A model generated the notes under the pieces. That model had not been told where the DNA came from. It did not search any database and saw nothing but the letters and a program-made list of their open reading frames with translations. Below, in pieces: positions 1 through 8,519 of a stretch of DNA of 34,553 nt. The translations under genes and the position numbers were made by a program. Position 1 is the first letter of the stretch, and every line of letters begins with the position of its first letter. Origin of the DNA: Methanosarcina sp. (GTDB lineage: Archaea > Halobacteriota > Methanosarcinia > Methanosarcinales > Methanosarcinaceae); contig NZ_JAQUVZ010000039.1 in the NCBI RefSeq assembly GCF_028693135.1, positions 1-34,553 of the forward strand, in the 5' to 3' direction.

Positions 1-1
1 C

Positions 2-184
2 TTTGAGTAAGTTGATTTCGTCTCGAAGCTTTTGGTTCTCTGCTTTGAGGAATTCAAATTCGTCGTTCTGTTTTTCAATGATGGAAAAAAGAATACGAAA
101 AGCTGTGGCATATCTTTTATCCTCAATTTCATCAGGATTGATGTCCAGTGACGCCAGCAATTGTTTTAAAGCTTCGAGTTCCAT
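2..184 (-). CDS. Transposase N-terminus, runs off left edge
   Basis: The first 61 residues of a protein that continues past base 1. The ATG at 184 is preceded by a clear GGAG ribosome site five bases upstream, which fixes the start. The peptide begins MELEALKQLLASLDINPDEI and ends in a charged heptad-like stretch (LKAENQKLRDEINLLK). From memory this resembles the N-terminal coiled coil of transposases that are abundant in Methanosarcina and often labelled IS66-like. The catalytic part is outside the window, so the family assignment is tentative. It overlaps the end of the next minus-strand frame by 19 bases, which suggests the element inserted into that gene. Confidence 0.55.
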   Translation of the reverse strand, partial: MELEALKQLLASLDINPDEIEDKRYATAFRILFSIIEKQNDEFEFLKAENQKLRDEINLLK

Positions 185-669
185 TTTTTACTCCTAAATA
201 TGATAAGGGTAAATGGAATAACTATTATATTTTTCCTGTGATTGAAAATCCATTTAATTTGAAGAGGATACATCTTTTCTACTAAAATATAAGAACAAAT
301 GGAAAGATTAGATATTAATATAAAAAGTAATAAATTTTTTTGCTGGTTGAGTGCTTTAAGAAAATCTTCTAATTCTTTTTTGTAACTTACTATGAATTCT
401 ATGCCTTGACGACAAACATGGAAGATATTTTTTATTTTATTAATTAAATTTTTCTTACTTTCATCTAGCCGAAGCTGTTCTTTATTCAACTCAGAGTTTT
501 GTTCTGAGTATTGCTCAGATAGCTTTGACACAAAATCCTCATTAAGTTTTTCTAAGTCTTCGCTCTTGCTATCTACACTTCCTTTTAATGTTTTTGTGCT
601 ACCTTTAATATTTTCGAGTAGCATCTCGAAATTCTCGCTAGATGATTTTGCTTTTTCGTCATAAGGCAT
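166..669 (-). CDS. Coiled-coil protein with C-terminal membrane segments, probably truncated by insertion
   Basis: 167 aa, no recognised family. Residues 1-75 are highly charged with heptad character (SKSEDLEKLNEDFVSKL and similar), so a coiled coil is likely. Residues about 112-130 (NLLLFILISNLSICSYILV) form a membrane segment, and a second hydrophobic run (IIVIPFTLIIF) follows near the end. The start ATG at 669 has only a weak upstream GTGA. The last residues read into the start of the flanking transposase gene on the same strand, so the natural C-terminus has probably been replaced by mobile-element sequence; the true junction lies somewhere in about 185-290. The frame itself is intact. 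The function is unknown. Confidence 0.45.
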   Translation of the reverse strand: MPYDEKAKSSSENFEMLLENIKGSTKTLKGSVDSKSEDLEKLNEDFVSKLSEQYSEQNSELNKEQLRLDESKKNLINKIKNIFHVCRQGIEFIVSYKKELEDFLKALNQQKNLLLFILISNLSICSYILVEKMYPLQIKWIFNHRKNIIVIPFTLIIFRSKKWNSKL

Positions 670-919
670 AGAAACATTTCACATGGTCATTATTGAGCAT
701 TTATTTTTGATTAATTTGAATAATTGCAAATAGTTTGTGTTAAAATCAACGAACATGATTAACTATTTTGTTCCTTAAATATGTTACTTTTTATTTCTCT
801 TAAAAAAAGATATGAAGGATCAAGTTTTAGAATGTACTAATAGACTTTTTTCTTATTTTTTTCATAAATTCTATACTCGAGCAACTCATGAAAGAAGCTA
901 AATTATTTTGCCTTTTTAC
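670..919. other. AT-rich intergenic stretch
   Basis: About 250 bases between a minus-strand gene start and a plus-strand SIR2-like fragment, so it should hold divergent promoters. It is rich in A and T with several TATA-like runs, none decisive. I see no further gene. Confidence 0.3.
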
Positions 920-1085
920 ATGGTGATGAATAAGAACCCTATAGTAAAATTAGCAGCTAGCGTTCTTCCATGTGAAAAAAATATGTTTTGTTTGCTGGTG
1001 CGGGTGTATCAAAAGATTCAGGAATCCAAACTGTATGGGATCTAATGTTGAAGACGGCAAGTTTGCTAAACCCTTCTGATCCTTC
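920..1085 (+). pseudogene. N-terminal fragment of a SIR2-like (NAD-binding) gene, frameshifted and truncated
   Basis: An ATG at 920 opens MVMNKNPIVKLAASVLPCEK. After a run of seven A (975-981) the reading continues one frame over as KYVLFAGAGVSKDSGIQ, then TVWDLMLKTASLL. GAGxSxxSGI is the classic NAD-binding signature of the SIR2 Rossmann fold, and the WDLMLKTA extension is typical of SIR2 proteins in prokaryotic defence loci. One extra A would restore a single frame, so this is a homopolymer frameshift or a sequencing error. Homology stops near 1063, where sequence shared with the 3' flank of the other HEAT-gene copy begins. Only about 45 of the several hundred residues of a SIR2 protein remain. 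No function is expected. Confidence 0.65.
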
Positions 1086-1146
1086 AAGTTGATGAAGAGT
1101 TGAGTAATAAATAGCAACATTTTGATCGTGAGTCAAATTCTGAAGT

Positions 1147-4100
1147 TCAAAAAAGGTTATCTTTTATTTTTTTGACTACTGTTGCAGATAAGCTTGAAAG
1201 TTTAATTCCTTTATTCCCCTGAATTTTTCCTTTTATCTCTCCTTTTTCATTGTCTGAGAACTTCTTAAGAGGAATTGTTTTTGTAATTTTCACGCCATTC
1301 CCGTAAAAATCTGCTCCGAGAGATATTGTAAGATCTGTATGAGATTCAGAAAAGTGGACAATTATATCATCAAGCTTCTTTTCCATTGAATCTATTTTTT
1401 GTTCCATGCATAATTTGGGAATCAACGGAATGAGGGTGGATACCATTCCATACTGTTTTGGAATATCTTTTTGTTCCCTAATTTGTTGAATTCTATCGAA
1501 AATATGCTGATTTGCAGGTACTCTAGAAACACTTGATTCTAAAGCAAAAATAAGGTTTTCGACATTCCAGGTCATTTCTTCCTGACTACCAATTTCCCAT
1601 TTCTGAACTTCTCTACTGACAGCGCATGCAATTTCTTGTGCATCAGTACCTTGAGATTCCCGGCACGCAGTCTTTGCTTTTTCCTGGATTTCTTCGAGGA
1701 GGGTTTTTAGTTTTCGATTTAGGATAGGAAGCCCTTTTTTTATTGTAACTGTAGCATAAGGTGCTGCATCCTCTGCTTCAGTAAACAGCTCAGCAGCTTT
1801 TTCACAGTACTTTCTGTAAAAATTAAGTTTTTCTTTCTTAGCTTCCAGATCCATATTTTTCAGATTCTGTACTTCTTCCAATGCTTGTGCAAGGTTTTTA
1901 ACAGCTTCGAAGAGTAATTTCTTGTTTTTTGATCCACCAACGGCCTCTTTTGCTTCCGCAAGATATTTTTCAACTTCATCATTTACCTGCCGTTTTTCAG
2001 CTTGGATTATCGTATAAAAAGAGTGATAGAAAGGTAGACAAAAGTTGGAAGGGTTGTAAGAGTCAGATTCTTTGGAAGATTTTTCAAAAAATTCTATTGA
2101 ACGTCCCAGTTCTCTCATATATTCTTCTTCACTTTCAGATTGAGATGCCTTATATATACAAATTTTTCCAAGGTGGTGATTAGCACGTACTCGGTTATCG
2201 ACGATTTCATCTAAACTCAAGATGCATAAATCCAAAAATGCCTTTTCTTTATCAGGTACATGTTGATATGCAGTTCCTATTGCATTTATTGCCCCACTTC
2301 TCACTGCAACATTTGCGTCTAGAACCAATCTGTCTAAATCCTCCCATGCCAATTCTTTCTCAGGTAAATACTGAAAAACACCCCCAAGTGCTTTTACTGC
2401 ATTACTTCGGGCACGAATATTCTCATCGAATGTCAGTCGATGTAAATCCTCCCATGCCGTTATCTTATCAGGTATTATTTGAAAAATAGTTTCTATAGTC
2501 TCTGTTGTTCTCCAAGCTACATAAAAATCTCCGTCTGCAATCAGTTTGACTAAATCTTCCCATGCCTGTTTTTTATCAGGCACATATTGAAATGCAGTCT
2601 TCAATGCCAATGCTGTTCCCATTCTCACATAGCTACATTTATCTGAAGTCAATCGATGTAAATCTTCCCATGCTTGATTTTTGTCAGATACATATTGGAG
2701 GACCATCCCCATTGATTCTACCACCCTTAGTTTTACCCCATCATTTTCATGAAAAGTTAATTTAACTAAACTTTCCCATGCATATTTTGTATTAGAAACA
2801 TATTGAAAAGAAGGGGTTCCCATTACCCTTACGGCCTCATATTTTACACCTATATCATCAATATCGTCATTTAAAATCAGTTTTACTAAATCTTCCCATG
2901 CTTTGTTTTTATCCGATATATCCTGAAAAGCAGTCACCAATAAGTTTTCCGAATCATCATAAAAACTTATATTTCCACTTGAGCTCAGTAAAACTAACTC
3001 ATTCCATGCCTGATTTTTATCTGGTATATATTGAAAAGCAGCTATGAAAGCTTTTTTTGCTTTATATTGTACGGTTGGATCCTCATCACAAATCAATAGG
3101 AGTAAATCATCCAACGCTTGATTTTTGTCAGAGGTGTATTGAAAAACAAGTCCCAGCGTTTTTGCTACACTATCTCGCACAAAAAAATCTGTATCTGATG
3201 TCAGCTTATGTAAATCATCCTCGGCCTGTTTTTTATCAGGAATGTATTGAAAAGCATTCCCTATTGCTCTTGCTGCATCAACTCTCACCCCTGTATTAAC
3301 TCTCCCCTCTCTATCACTTCTCACCTCTCGATCTCTATCTGAAATCAGCCTATGTAAATCATTCCCTGCCTGTTTTTTATCAGGAATGTATTGAAAAGCA
3401 TTTCCTATTGCTCTTGCGGTATTAACTCTGACACATCGATCTCTATCTGAAATCAGCCTATGTAAATCATTCCCTGCCTGTTTTTTATCAGGAATATATT
3501 GAAAAGCATTTCCTATTGCTCTTGCTGCCCTTTCTCGCACACATGAATACAAACATCTATCTACAAAGTTGTAAATTTGCTGTAAATTCAAAGTCAAATT
3601 TTTGCATACAGAATTTAATTTGATTCTTGCGATATGGGATTTTCTTCTTTTTAACTTATTGATATTTGTGATTTCACAGAAAAATCGGCACACAGCCCAT
3701 TTATTTAATGTCAACCTATGTAAGTCATCTCCAGCCTGTTTTTTATCAGGGATGTATTGAAAAGCAACTCCCAGTGACTCTGCTGCCCCCTCTCGCACAT
3801 TTTGATATTTATCTATAGACAGTCTGTGTAAATCCTCCCAAGCCTGCTTTTTATCAGGGATGTATTGAAAAGCAACTCCCAGTGAATTTGCTGCATTAAC
3901 TCTCACCCCGCGATATTTATCTATAGACAGTCTGTGTAAATCCTCCCAAGCCTGCTTTTTATCAGGAATGTATTGAAAAACAACTCCCAGTGAACTTGCT
4001 GCATTAACTCTCACCCTGCGATATTTATCTATAGACAGTCTGTGTAAATCCTCCCAAGCCTGATTTTTGTCCGGTGCATATGGAAAAACAATTCCAATTG

Positions 4101-4617
4101 CCCTTGATTCTTCCCGTAGCCCTTCTCTATCTTTATCTGAAATCAATCTGACTAAATCTTCCCAAGCCTGTTTTTTGTCCGGTATATGCTGGAAAATCGT
4201 TCCAAGTGCTTCTTCAAGTCTCCAACGCACATCTCTATCTTTATCTAAAATAAGTCTGTGTAAATCTTCCCATGCATGTTTTTTGCCCGGCACATGTTGA
4301 AAAACAGTTTCAATTGCCCCTGCTGCCCCAAATCTCACAGTTTTTTCTTTATCTGAAATCAATCTGACTAAATCTTCCCAAGCCTGTTTTTTGTCCGGTA
4401 TATATTGGAAAATCTTTCCAAGGGCATCTACAACCCTCCAACGCACATTCCAATCGTTATCTGAAGTCAGTCTGTGTAGATCTTCCCAAGCCTGTTTTTT
4501 GTCAGGAATAAATTTAAATCTATGGATTAGATCGGTCACTGCCATTTCACGTTCTTTTGGATCTTCACTATTACACTTCTCATGGATCTCTTTCTGAATC
4601 TCTTCCTGATCGACCAA
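1147..4617 (-). CDS. Giant HEAT-like repeat protein, copy B
   Basis: 1156 aa. About 20 tandem units of roughly 36-37 residues fill residues 30-770; a typical unit is FQYIPDKKQAWEDLHRL, then SDKxxxVRxxAAxALGxx. This is a HEAT-like helical solenoid, normally a protein-binding scaffold. The rest is a helical region followed by a small beta-rich tail (LTISLGADFYGNGVKITK). This C-terminal module recurs, from memory, in large repeat proteins of Methanosarcina. Unit 8 is interrupted by an in-frame, non-repeat insertion (about residues 304-350), and unit 10 contains a short expansion. The start is TTG at 4617 with GGTG upstream, as in its paralogue. No signal peptide or membrane segment is seen, so it is probably cytoplasmic. 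It is a tandem duplicate of the 5063-8143 gene. The binding partner is unknown. Confidence 0.85.
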   Translation of the reverse strand: MVDQEEIQKEIHEKCNSEDPKEREMAVTDLIHRFKFIPDKKQAWEDLHRLTSDNDWNVRWRVVDALGKIFQYIPDKKQAWEDLVRLISDKEKTVRFGAAGAIETVFQHVPGKKHAWEDLHRLILDKDRDVRWRLEEALGTIFQHIPDKKQAWEDLVRLISDKDREGLREESRAIGIVFPYAPDKNQAWEDLHRLSIDKYRRVRVNAASSLGVVFQYIPDKKQAWEDLHRLSIDKYRGVRVNAANSLGVAFQYIPDKKQAWEDLHRLSIDKYQNVREGAAESLGVAFQYIPDKKQAGDDLHRLTLNKWAVCRFFCEITNINKLKRRKSHIARIKLNSVCKNLTLNLQQIYNFVDRCLYSCVRERAARAIGNAFQYIPDKKQAGNDLHRLISDRDRCVRVNTARAIGNAFQYIPDKKQAGNDLHRLISDRDREVRSDREGRVNTGVRVDAARAIGNAFQYIPDKKQAEDDLHKLTSDTDFFVRDSVAKTLGLVFQYTSDKNQALDDLLLLICDEDPTVQYKAKKAFIAAFQYIPDKNQAWNELVLLSSSGNISFYDDSENLLVTAFQDISDKNKAWEDLVKLILNDDIDDIGVKYEAVRVMGTPSFQYVSNTKYAWESLVKLTFHENDGVKLRVVESMGMVLQYVSDKNQAWEDLHRLTSDKCSYVRMGTALALKTAFQYVPDKKQAWEDLVKLIADGDFYVAWRTTETIETIFQIIPDKITAWEDLHRLTFDENIRARSNAVKALGGVFQYLPEKELAWEDLDRLVLDANVAVRSGAINAIGTAYQHVPDKEKAFLDLCILSLDEIVDNRVRANHHLGKICIYKASQSESEEEYMRELGRSIEFFEKSSKESDSYNPSNFCLPFYHSFYTIIQAEKRQVNDEVEKYLAEAKEAVGGSKNKKLLFEAVKNLAQALEEVQNLKNMDLEAKKEKLNFYRKYCEKAAELFTEAEDAAPYATVTIKKGLPILNRKLKTLLEEIQEKAKTACRESQGTDAQEIACAVSREVQKWEIGSQEEMTWNVENLIFALESSVSRVPANQHIFDRIQQIREQKDIPKQYGMVSTLIPLIPKLCMEQKIDSMEKKLDDIIVHFSESHTDLTISLGADFYGNGVKITKTIPLKKFSDNEKGEIKGKIQGNKGIKLSSLSATVVKKIKDNLF

Positions 4618-4887
4618 ATCTTCACACCATTAATCCTCTAACATTCTCAAATTAATAAATCATTCTTTTTTATTACGCTATCCTATCAATAAGATTACTT
4701 TATCCACATACCACTTTCCATCCAACTTTTTCGTCGGCCGTTGAGAGCCCGGGATATAAAACACAATTTCAACCAAACGAACGCCCTCTGCCTACCAAGC
4801 AAATCCAAACGATGTGCTCTCCGAACAAACAACAAACAAAACCGAAAAACAGTCCGAAAAGACATATTACAATTTAAAAAAAGAGAA

Positions 4888-4913
4888 GTCCGTTCCTCTA
4901 AAAGGAACAGACA
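4888..4913 (-). terminator. Hairpin followed by T-rich tract (copy of argG-side terminator)
   Basis: GTTCCT (4892-4897) pairs with AGGAAC (4903-4908), extended by outer GTC/GAC. On the minus strand it is followed by a T-rich run (about 4871-4887). It sits where the argG terminator sits relative to the argG stop, so it came with the duplication and probably now ends transcription of HEAT copy A. Confidence 0.5.
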
Positions 4914-4924
4914 AAATCACAAAC

Positions 4925-5008
4925 TTACTTCTTATCCATAACTTTCCTGTACATCCTCGCCTGGAACCCGTGATACTTCGCAAACCCTTCTGCATCCTTC
5001 TGGTTGAT
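4925..5008 (-). pseudogene. Duplicated 3' fragment of argG
   Basis: Read on the minus strand this encodes [14 protein letters not shown], then [13 protein letters not shown] and a stop. That is the C-terminus of the intact ArgG at 8520-9707 with a single residue change (Q to K). DNA identity with 8520-8605 is nearly complete, ends abruptly near 5008, and on the other side continues a few bases past the stop. It lies directly downstream of HEAT copy A and upstream of copy B. It is a scar of a tandem duplication whose breakpoint was inside argG. Confidence 0.85.
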
Positions 5009-5062
5009 GAAGAGTTGAGTAATAAATGGTAACATTTTGATCGTTGAACCAAATTCTGAAGT

Positions 5063-8000
5063 TCAAAAAAGGTGATCTTTTATTTTTGTGACTAGTGTTG
5101 CAGGTAAGCTTGAAAGTTTAATTCCCTCGTTCCCCTGAATTTTTCCTTCTATCTCTCCTTTTTCGTTGTCTGAAAACTTATGGAGAGGAATTGTTTTTGT
5201 AACTTTCATGCCATTTCCGTAAAAATCTGCTCCGAGAGATATTGTAAGATCTGTATGAGATTCAGAAAAGTGGACAATTATATCATCAAGCTTCTTTTCC
5301 ATTGAATCTATTTTTTGTTCCATACATAAATTGGGAATCAGCGGAATGAGAGTAGATACCATTCCATACTGCTTTGGGATGTCTTTCTGTTCCCTAATTT
5401 GTTGAATTCTATCGAAAATGTGCTGATTTGCAGGTACTCTAGGAATACTTGATTCTAAAGCAAAAATAAGGTTTTCGACATTCCAGGTCATTTCTTCCTG
5501 ACTACCAATTTCCCATTTCTGAACTTCTCTACTGACAGTGCATGCAATTTCTTGTGTATCAGTACCTTGAGATTCCCAGCACGCAGTCTTTGCTTTTTCC
5601 TGGATTTCTTCGAGGAGGGATTTTAGTTTTCTATCAAGAAGGGGAAGGCCTTTTCTTATTAAATCAGTAGCAAAGGGTGCAGTTTGTTCAGTTTCATTCA
5701 TTAACTCTGAAGCTTGCTCACAATATTTTCTGTAAATATCAAGTTTTCTTTTCTTGTCTTCCAAGTCCATATTTTGGAACTTGTTTGCTTCTTCTAATGC
5801 TTTTGAAAGGTTTTCAACCGCTTCTAAGAGTAATTTTTTATTCTTCGATCCTTTGATTGCATTTTTTGCCTCATCAAGGTACTTTTCAACTTCATATTTT
5901 GCCTGCTGTTTTTTGGCGTGGATTATCATATAAAAAGAACGATAGAACGGCAGGCAAAATTCGGAAGGATTGTAAAACAATGCATCGAAATATTCTTTAG
6001 GAGATTCTTTAGGAGACTCTTTAGAAGATTCTTCAAAAAATTCGAGTGAACTTTTCAGTTCTCTCATGTATTCTTCTTCGCTTTCAGATTGAGATGCCCT
6101 AAATATACAAATTTTTCCAAGGTAGTGGTTAGCACTTACTCGGTTATCGACTATTTCATCTAATGAACTCAAGATGCATAAATCCAAAAATGCCTTTTCT
6201 TTATCAGGTACATGTTGATATGCAGTTCCTATTGCATTTATTGCCCCACTTCTCACTGCAACATTTGCGTCTAGAACCAATCTGTCTAAATCCTCCCATG
6301 CCAATTCTTTCTCAGGTAAATACTGAAAAACACCCCCAAGTGCTTTTACTGCATTACTTCGGGCACGAATATTCTCATCGAATGTCAGTCTATGTAAATC
6401 CTCCCATGCCATTATTTTATCAGGTACTTTTTTAAAAATAGTTATTATAGTCTCTGTTGTTCTCCAAGCTACATAAAAATCTCCGTCTGCAATCAGTTTG
6501 ACTAAATCTCCCCATGCCTGTTTTTTATCGGGTACATGTTGAAATGCAGTTCTCAGTGCCAGCGTTGTCCCGTTTCTCACATAGCTATTTTCATCTAAGG
6601 TCAATCGATGTAAATCTTCCCATGCTTGTTTTTTGTCGGACACGTATTGGAAGACCATTCCCATTGATTTTGCTGCCCTCAGCTTTAGCCCATCATCTTT
6701 ATGCGAAGATAATTTAACTAAACTTTCCCATGCATATTTTGTATCAGAAACATATTGAAATGAAGGGGAACCCATTGCCTTTACTGCCTCATATTGTGCA
6801 GTTATATCATCATTTGAAGCAAGTTTTAATAAATCCTCCCACGCCTTGTTTTTATCCGGTACACACTGAAAGGGGGTTACCAATGTATTTTCAGAATCTC
6901 CATATACACTTCTATTTTCACTTGAAATCAGTTTAATTAACTCATCCCATGCTTGATTTATATCCGGAGTATATTGAAAAGCGGTTATAAATGATTTTGA
7001 TGCCCTATGTCGTACAACAAAATTTTCATCGTAAATCAATCTGAGTAAATCATCCCAAGCTTGGTTTTTATCAGGAATATATTGAAAAGCAACTCCTAGT
7101 GAACTTGCAGCATCAATTTTAACCCTTGGGTTTTCATCTAAAGTCAACCTATGTAAATCTTCCCAAGCTTGTATTTTATTAGGTAAGTAACAAAAAGCAG
7201 TTCCCATCGAAAATGTTATCTGTTCCCTTACATCATCTCTTCTTTCTAAAGTCAATCTATGTAAATCTTCCCACGCTTGGTTTTTATCAGGGAAGTATTG
7301 AAACGCAATCCCCAGTGCTTTTGCGGCATTAACTCGCACCTTTTCATCTTTATCTGCTGTCAGTCTGTGTAAATCTTTCCACGCTTGGTTTTTATCAGGG
7401 AAGTATTGAAACGCAATCCTCAGTGCTTTTGCTGTTCCCTCTCGAACATAGTGATTTTTATCTGATGCCAGTATGTGTAAATCTTCCCATGCCTGATCTT
7501 TATCATTTATATATTGAAACGCAGTCCCCAGTGCTTCTGCGACATTAACTCGCACCTTTTCATCTTTATCTGCTGTCAGTCTGTGTAAATCTTTCCACGC
7601 TTGGTTTTTATCAGGGAAGTATTGAAACGCAATCCCCAGTGCTTTTGCTGTTCCCTCTCGAACATGGCAATCTTTATCTAATGCCAGTCTGTGTAAATCT
7701 TCCCAAGCCTGAACCTTATCATATATATATTGAAATGCAGTCCCCAGTGCTTCTGCTGCTCCCTCTCGAACATGGCAATCTTTATCTGCTGTCAGTCTGT
7801 GTAAATCTTCCCAAGCTTGAACCTTATCATGTGTACATTGAAATGCAGTTCCCAGTGCTTTTGCTGCTTCCTTTCGTACTTCGTTTTCTTTGTATATTTC
7901 CGAAAAGCCAGTAAAATCAATCGACTGTTGCTTACATCTATATATAAAACCTCTTGAATTCAGAGACCTTATGAAATCATCTAAAGTCAGCTTTACTAAA

Positions 8001-8143
8001 TCTTCCCACGCCTGTTTTTTGTTTGGAAGATTTCTTAAGTTACTCAGTTGATCAGCTGCTTCTAAACGTTCAGATGGATCGCTACTTTGACATTTTCTAT
8101 GAATCTCTTCCTGACACTCATAAGCTGCTTTCGTATACACCAA
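5063..8143 (-). CDS. Giant HEAT-like repeat protein, copy A
   Basis: 1026 aa, paralogue of the 1147-4617 gene. About 17 HEAT-like units of 36-37 residues occupy residues 40-640, with the same motif (PDKNQAWEDLHRL, then VRxxAAxALG). The same helical region and beta-rich tail follow. The last nine units align one-to-one with the last nine of copy B. The N-terminal part differs in unit number (about 8 against 11), so repeats have been gained or lost there. Unit 1 contains a non-repeat insertion (about residues 56-95). The start is TTG at 8143 with GGTG eight bases upstream; a GTG follows immediately. A minus-strand TATA-like ACTATAAA lies near 8258-8265. It is probably a cytoplasmic scaffold or sensor. 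Its function is unknown. Confidence 0.85.
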   Translation of the reverse strand: MVYTKAAYECQEEIHRKCQSSDPSERLEAADQLSNLRNLPNKKQAWEDLVKLTLDDFIRSLNSRGFIYRCKQQSIDFTGFSEIYKENEVRKEAAKALGTAFQCTHDKVQAWEDLHRLTADKDCHVREGAAEALGTAFQYIYDKVQAWEDLHRLALDKDCHVREGTAKALGIAFQYFPDKNQAWKDLHRLTADKDEKVRVNVAEALGTAFQYINDKDQAWEDLHILASDKNHYVREGTAKALRIAFQYFPDKNQAWKDLHRLTADKDEKVRVNAAKALGIAFQYFPDKNQAWEDLHRLTLERRDDVREQITFSMGTAFCYLPNKIQAWEDLHRLTLDENPRVKIDAASSLGVAFQYIPDKNQAWDDLLRLIYDENFVVRHRASKSFITAFQYTPDINQAWDELIKLISSENRSVYGDSENTLVTPFQCVPDKNKAWEDLLKLASNDDITAQYEAVKAMGSPSFQYVSDTKYAWESLVKLSSHKDDGLKLRAAKSMGMVFQYVSDKKQAWEDLHRLTLDENSYVRNGTTLALRTAFQHVPDKKQAWGDLVKLIADGDFYVAWRTTETIITIFKKVPDKIMAWEDLHRLTFDENIRARSNAVKALGGVFQYLPEKELAWEDLDRLVLDANVAVRSGAINAIGTAYQHVPDKEKAFLDLCILSSLDEIVDNRVSANHYLGKICIFRASQSESEEEYMRELKSSLEFFEESSKESPKESPKEYFDALFYNPSEFCLPFYRSFYMIIHAKKQQAKYEVEKYLDEAKNAIKGSKNKKLLLEAVENLSKALEEANKFQNMDLEDKKRKLDIYRKYCEQASELMNETEQTAPFATDLIRKGLPLLDRKLKSLLEEIQEKAKTACWESQGTDTQEIACTVSREVQKWEIGSQEEMTWNVENLIFALESSIPRVPANQHIFDRIQQIREQKDIPKQYGMVSTLIPLIPNLCMEQKIDSMEKKLDDIIVHFSESHTDLTISLGADFYGNGMKVTKTIPLHKFSDNEKGEIEGKIQGNEGIKLSSLPATLVTKIKDHLF

Positions 8144-8519
8144 TTACTTACACCACTAACCCCCTAACACTCCCAAATTTAAAATCATTTCTACCTGCTT
8201 TTTTGTCCTTTAAGTGGTCTTACTTATCCAGTAGAAATAGTTATCATTTCAATTAGGCGATTTATAGTGATTCTTTTTCCATGGTGTGTCTACTATCTGT
8301 TTTTTCCTTTTCATTTCAGTCACGGAGAAGCCTGTGCTGTGCACAGTGACAATAACCGTTTGAGACACCTATTACGGTAACCCAGAAAAGATCTAAACAA
8401 TCAGCCGCTTCGCTACCCTGAAAACAAAAACAACTCGAAAAAAGCCAAAAAAATAAGTAAAAAAGAGAAAAGTCCTGCCCCTCCTCTTTAACCAAAGGGC
8501 AGGCAAAAAATTAACAAAC
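8144..8519 (-). other. argG to HEAT-copy-A spacer
   Basis: 376 bases with no gene. It holds the argG terminator, a CTGTGCACAG palindrome at 8337-8346, and the presumed promoter of HEAT copy A (TATA-like element near 8258-8265 on the minus strand). Confidence 0.4.
8441..8503 (-). terminator. argG terminator
   Basis: CCTGCCC (8474-8480) pairs with GGGCAGG (8497-8503), giving a seven-base GC stem. On the minus strand it is followed by a long T-rich tract (8441-8473). It starts 17 bases past the argG stop. Confidence 0.65.

Larger units (their letters stand above)
4618..5062 (-). other. Spacer between HEAT-gene copies (promoter of copy B plus duplicated argG end)
   Basis: The part next to copy B (4618-4700) is recognisably related to the region upstream of copy A, so promoter elements were duplicated with the gene. 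The remainder carries a terminator-like hairpin and a copied 3' end of argG, listed separately. The short open frames on the plus strand here have no coding features. Confidence 0.55.

Noticed and set aside
1929-4597. Plus-strand frames opposite the HEAT repeats
   Set aside because: They repeat with the 111-bp period of the sense gene and give no recognisable protein.
4741-5032. Two short plus-strand frames between the HEAT genes
   Set aside because: They lie over the duplicated argG end and its terminator on the opposite strand; there is no start signal.
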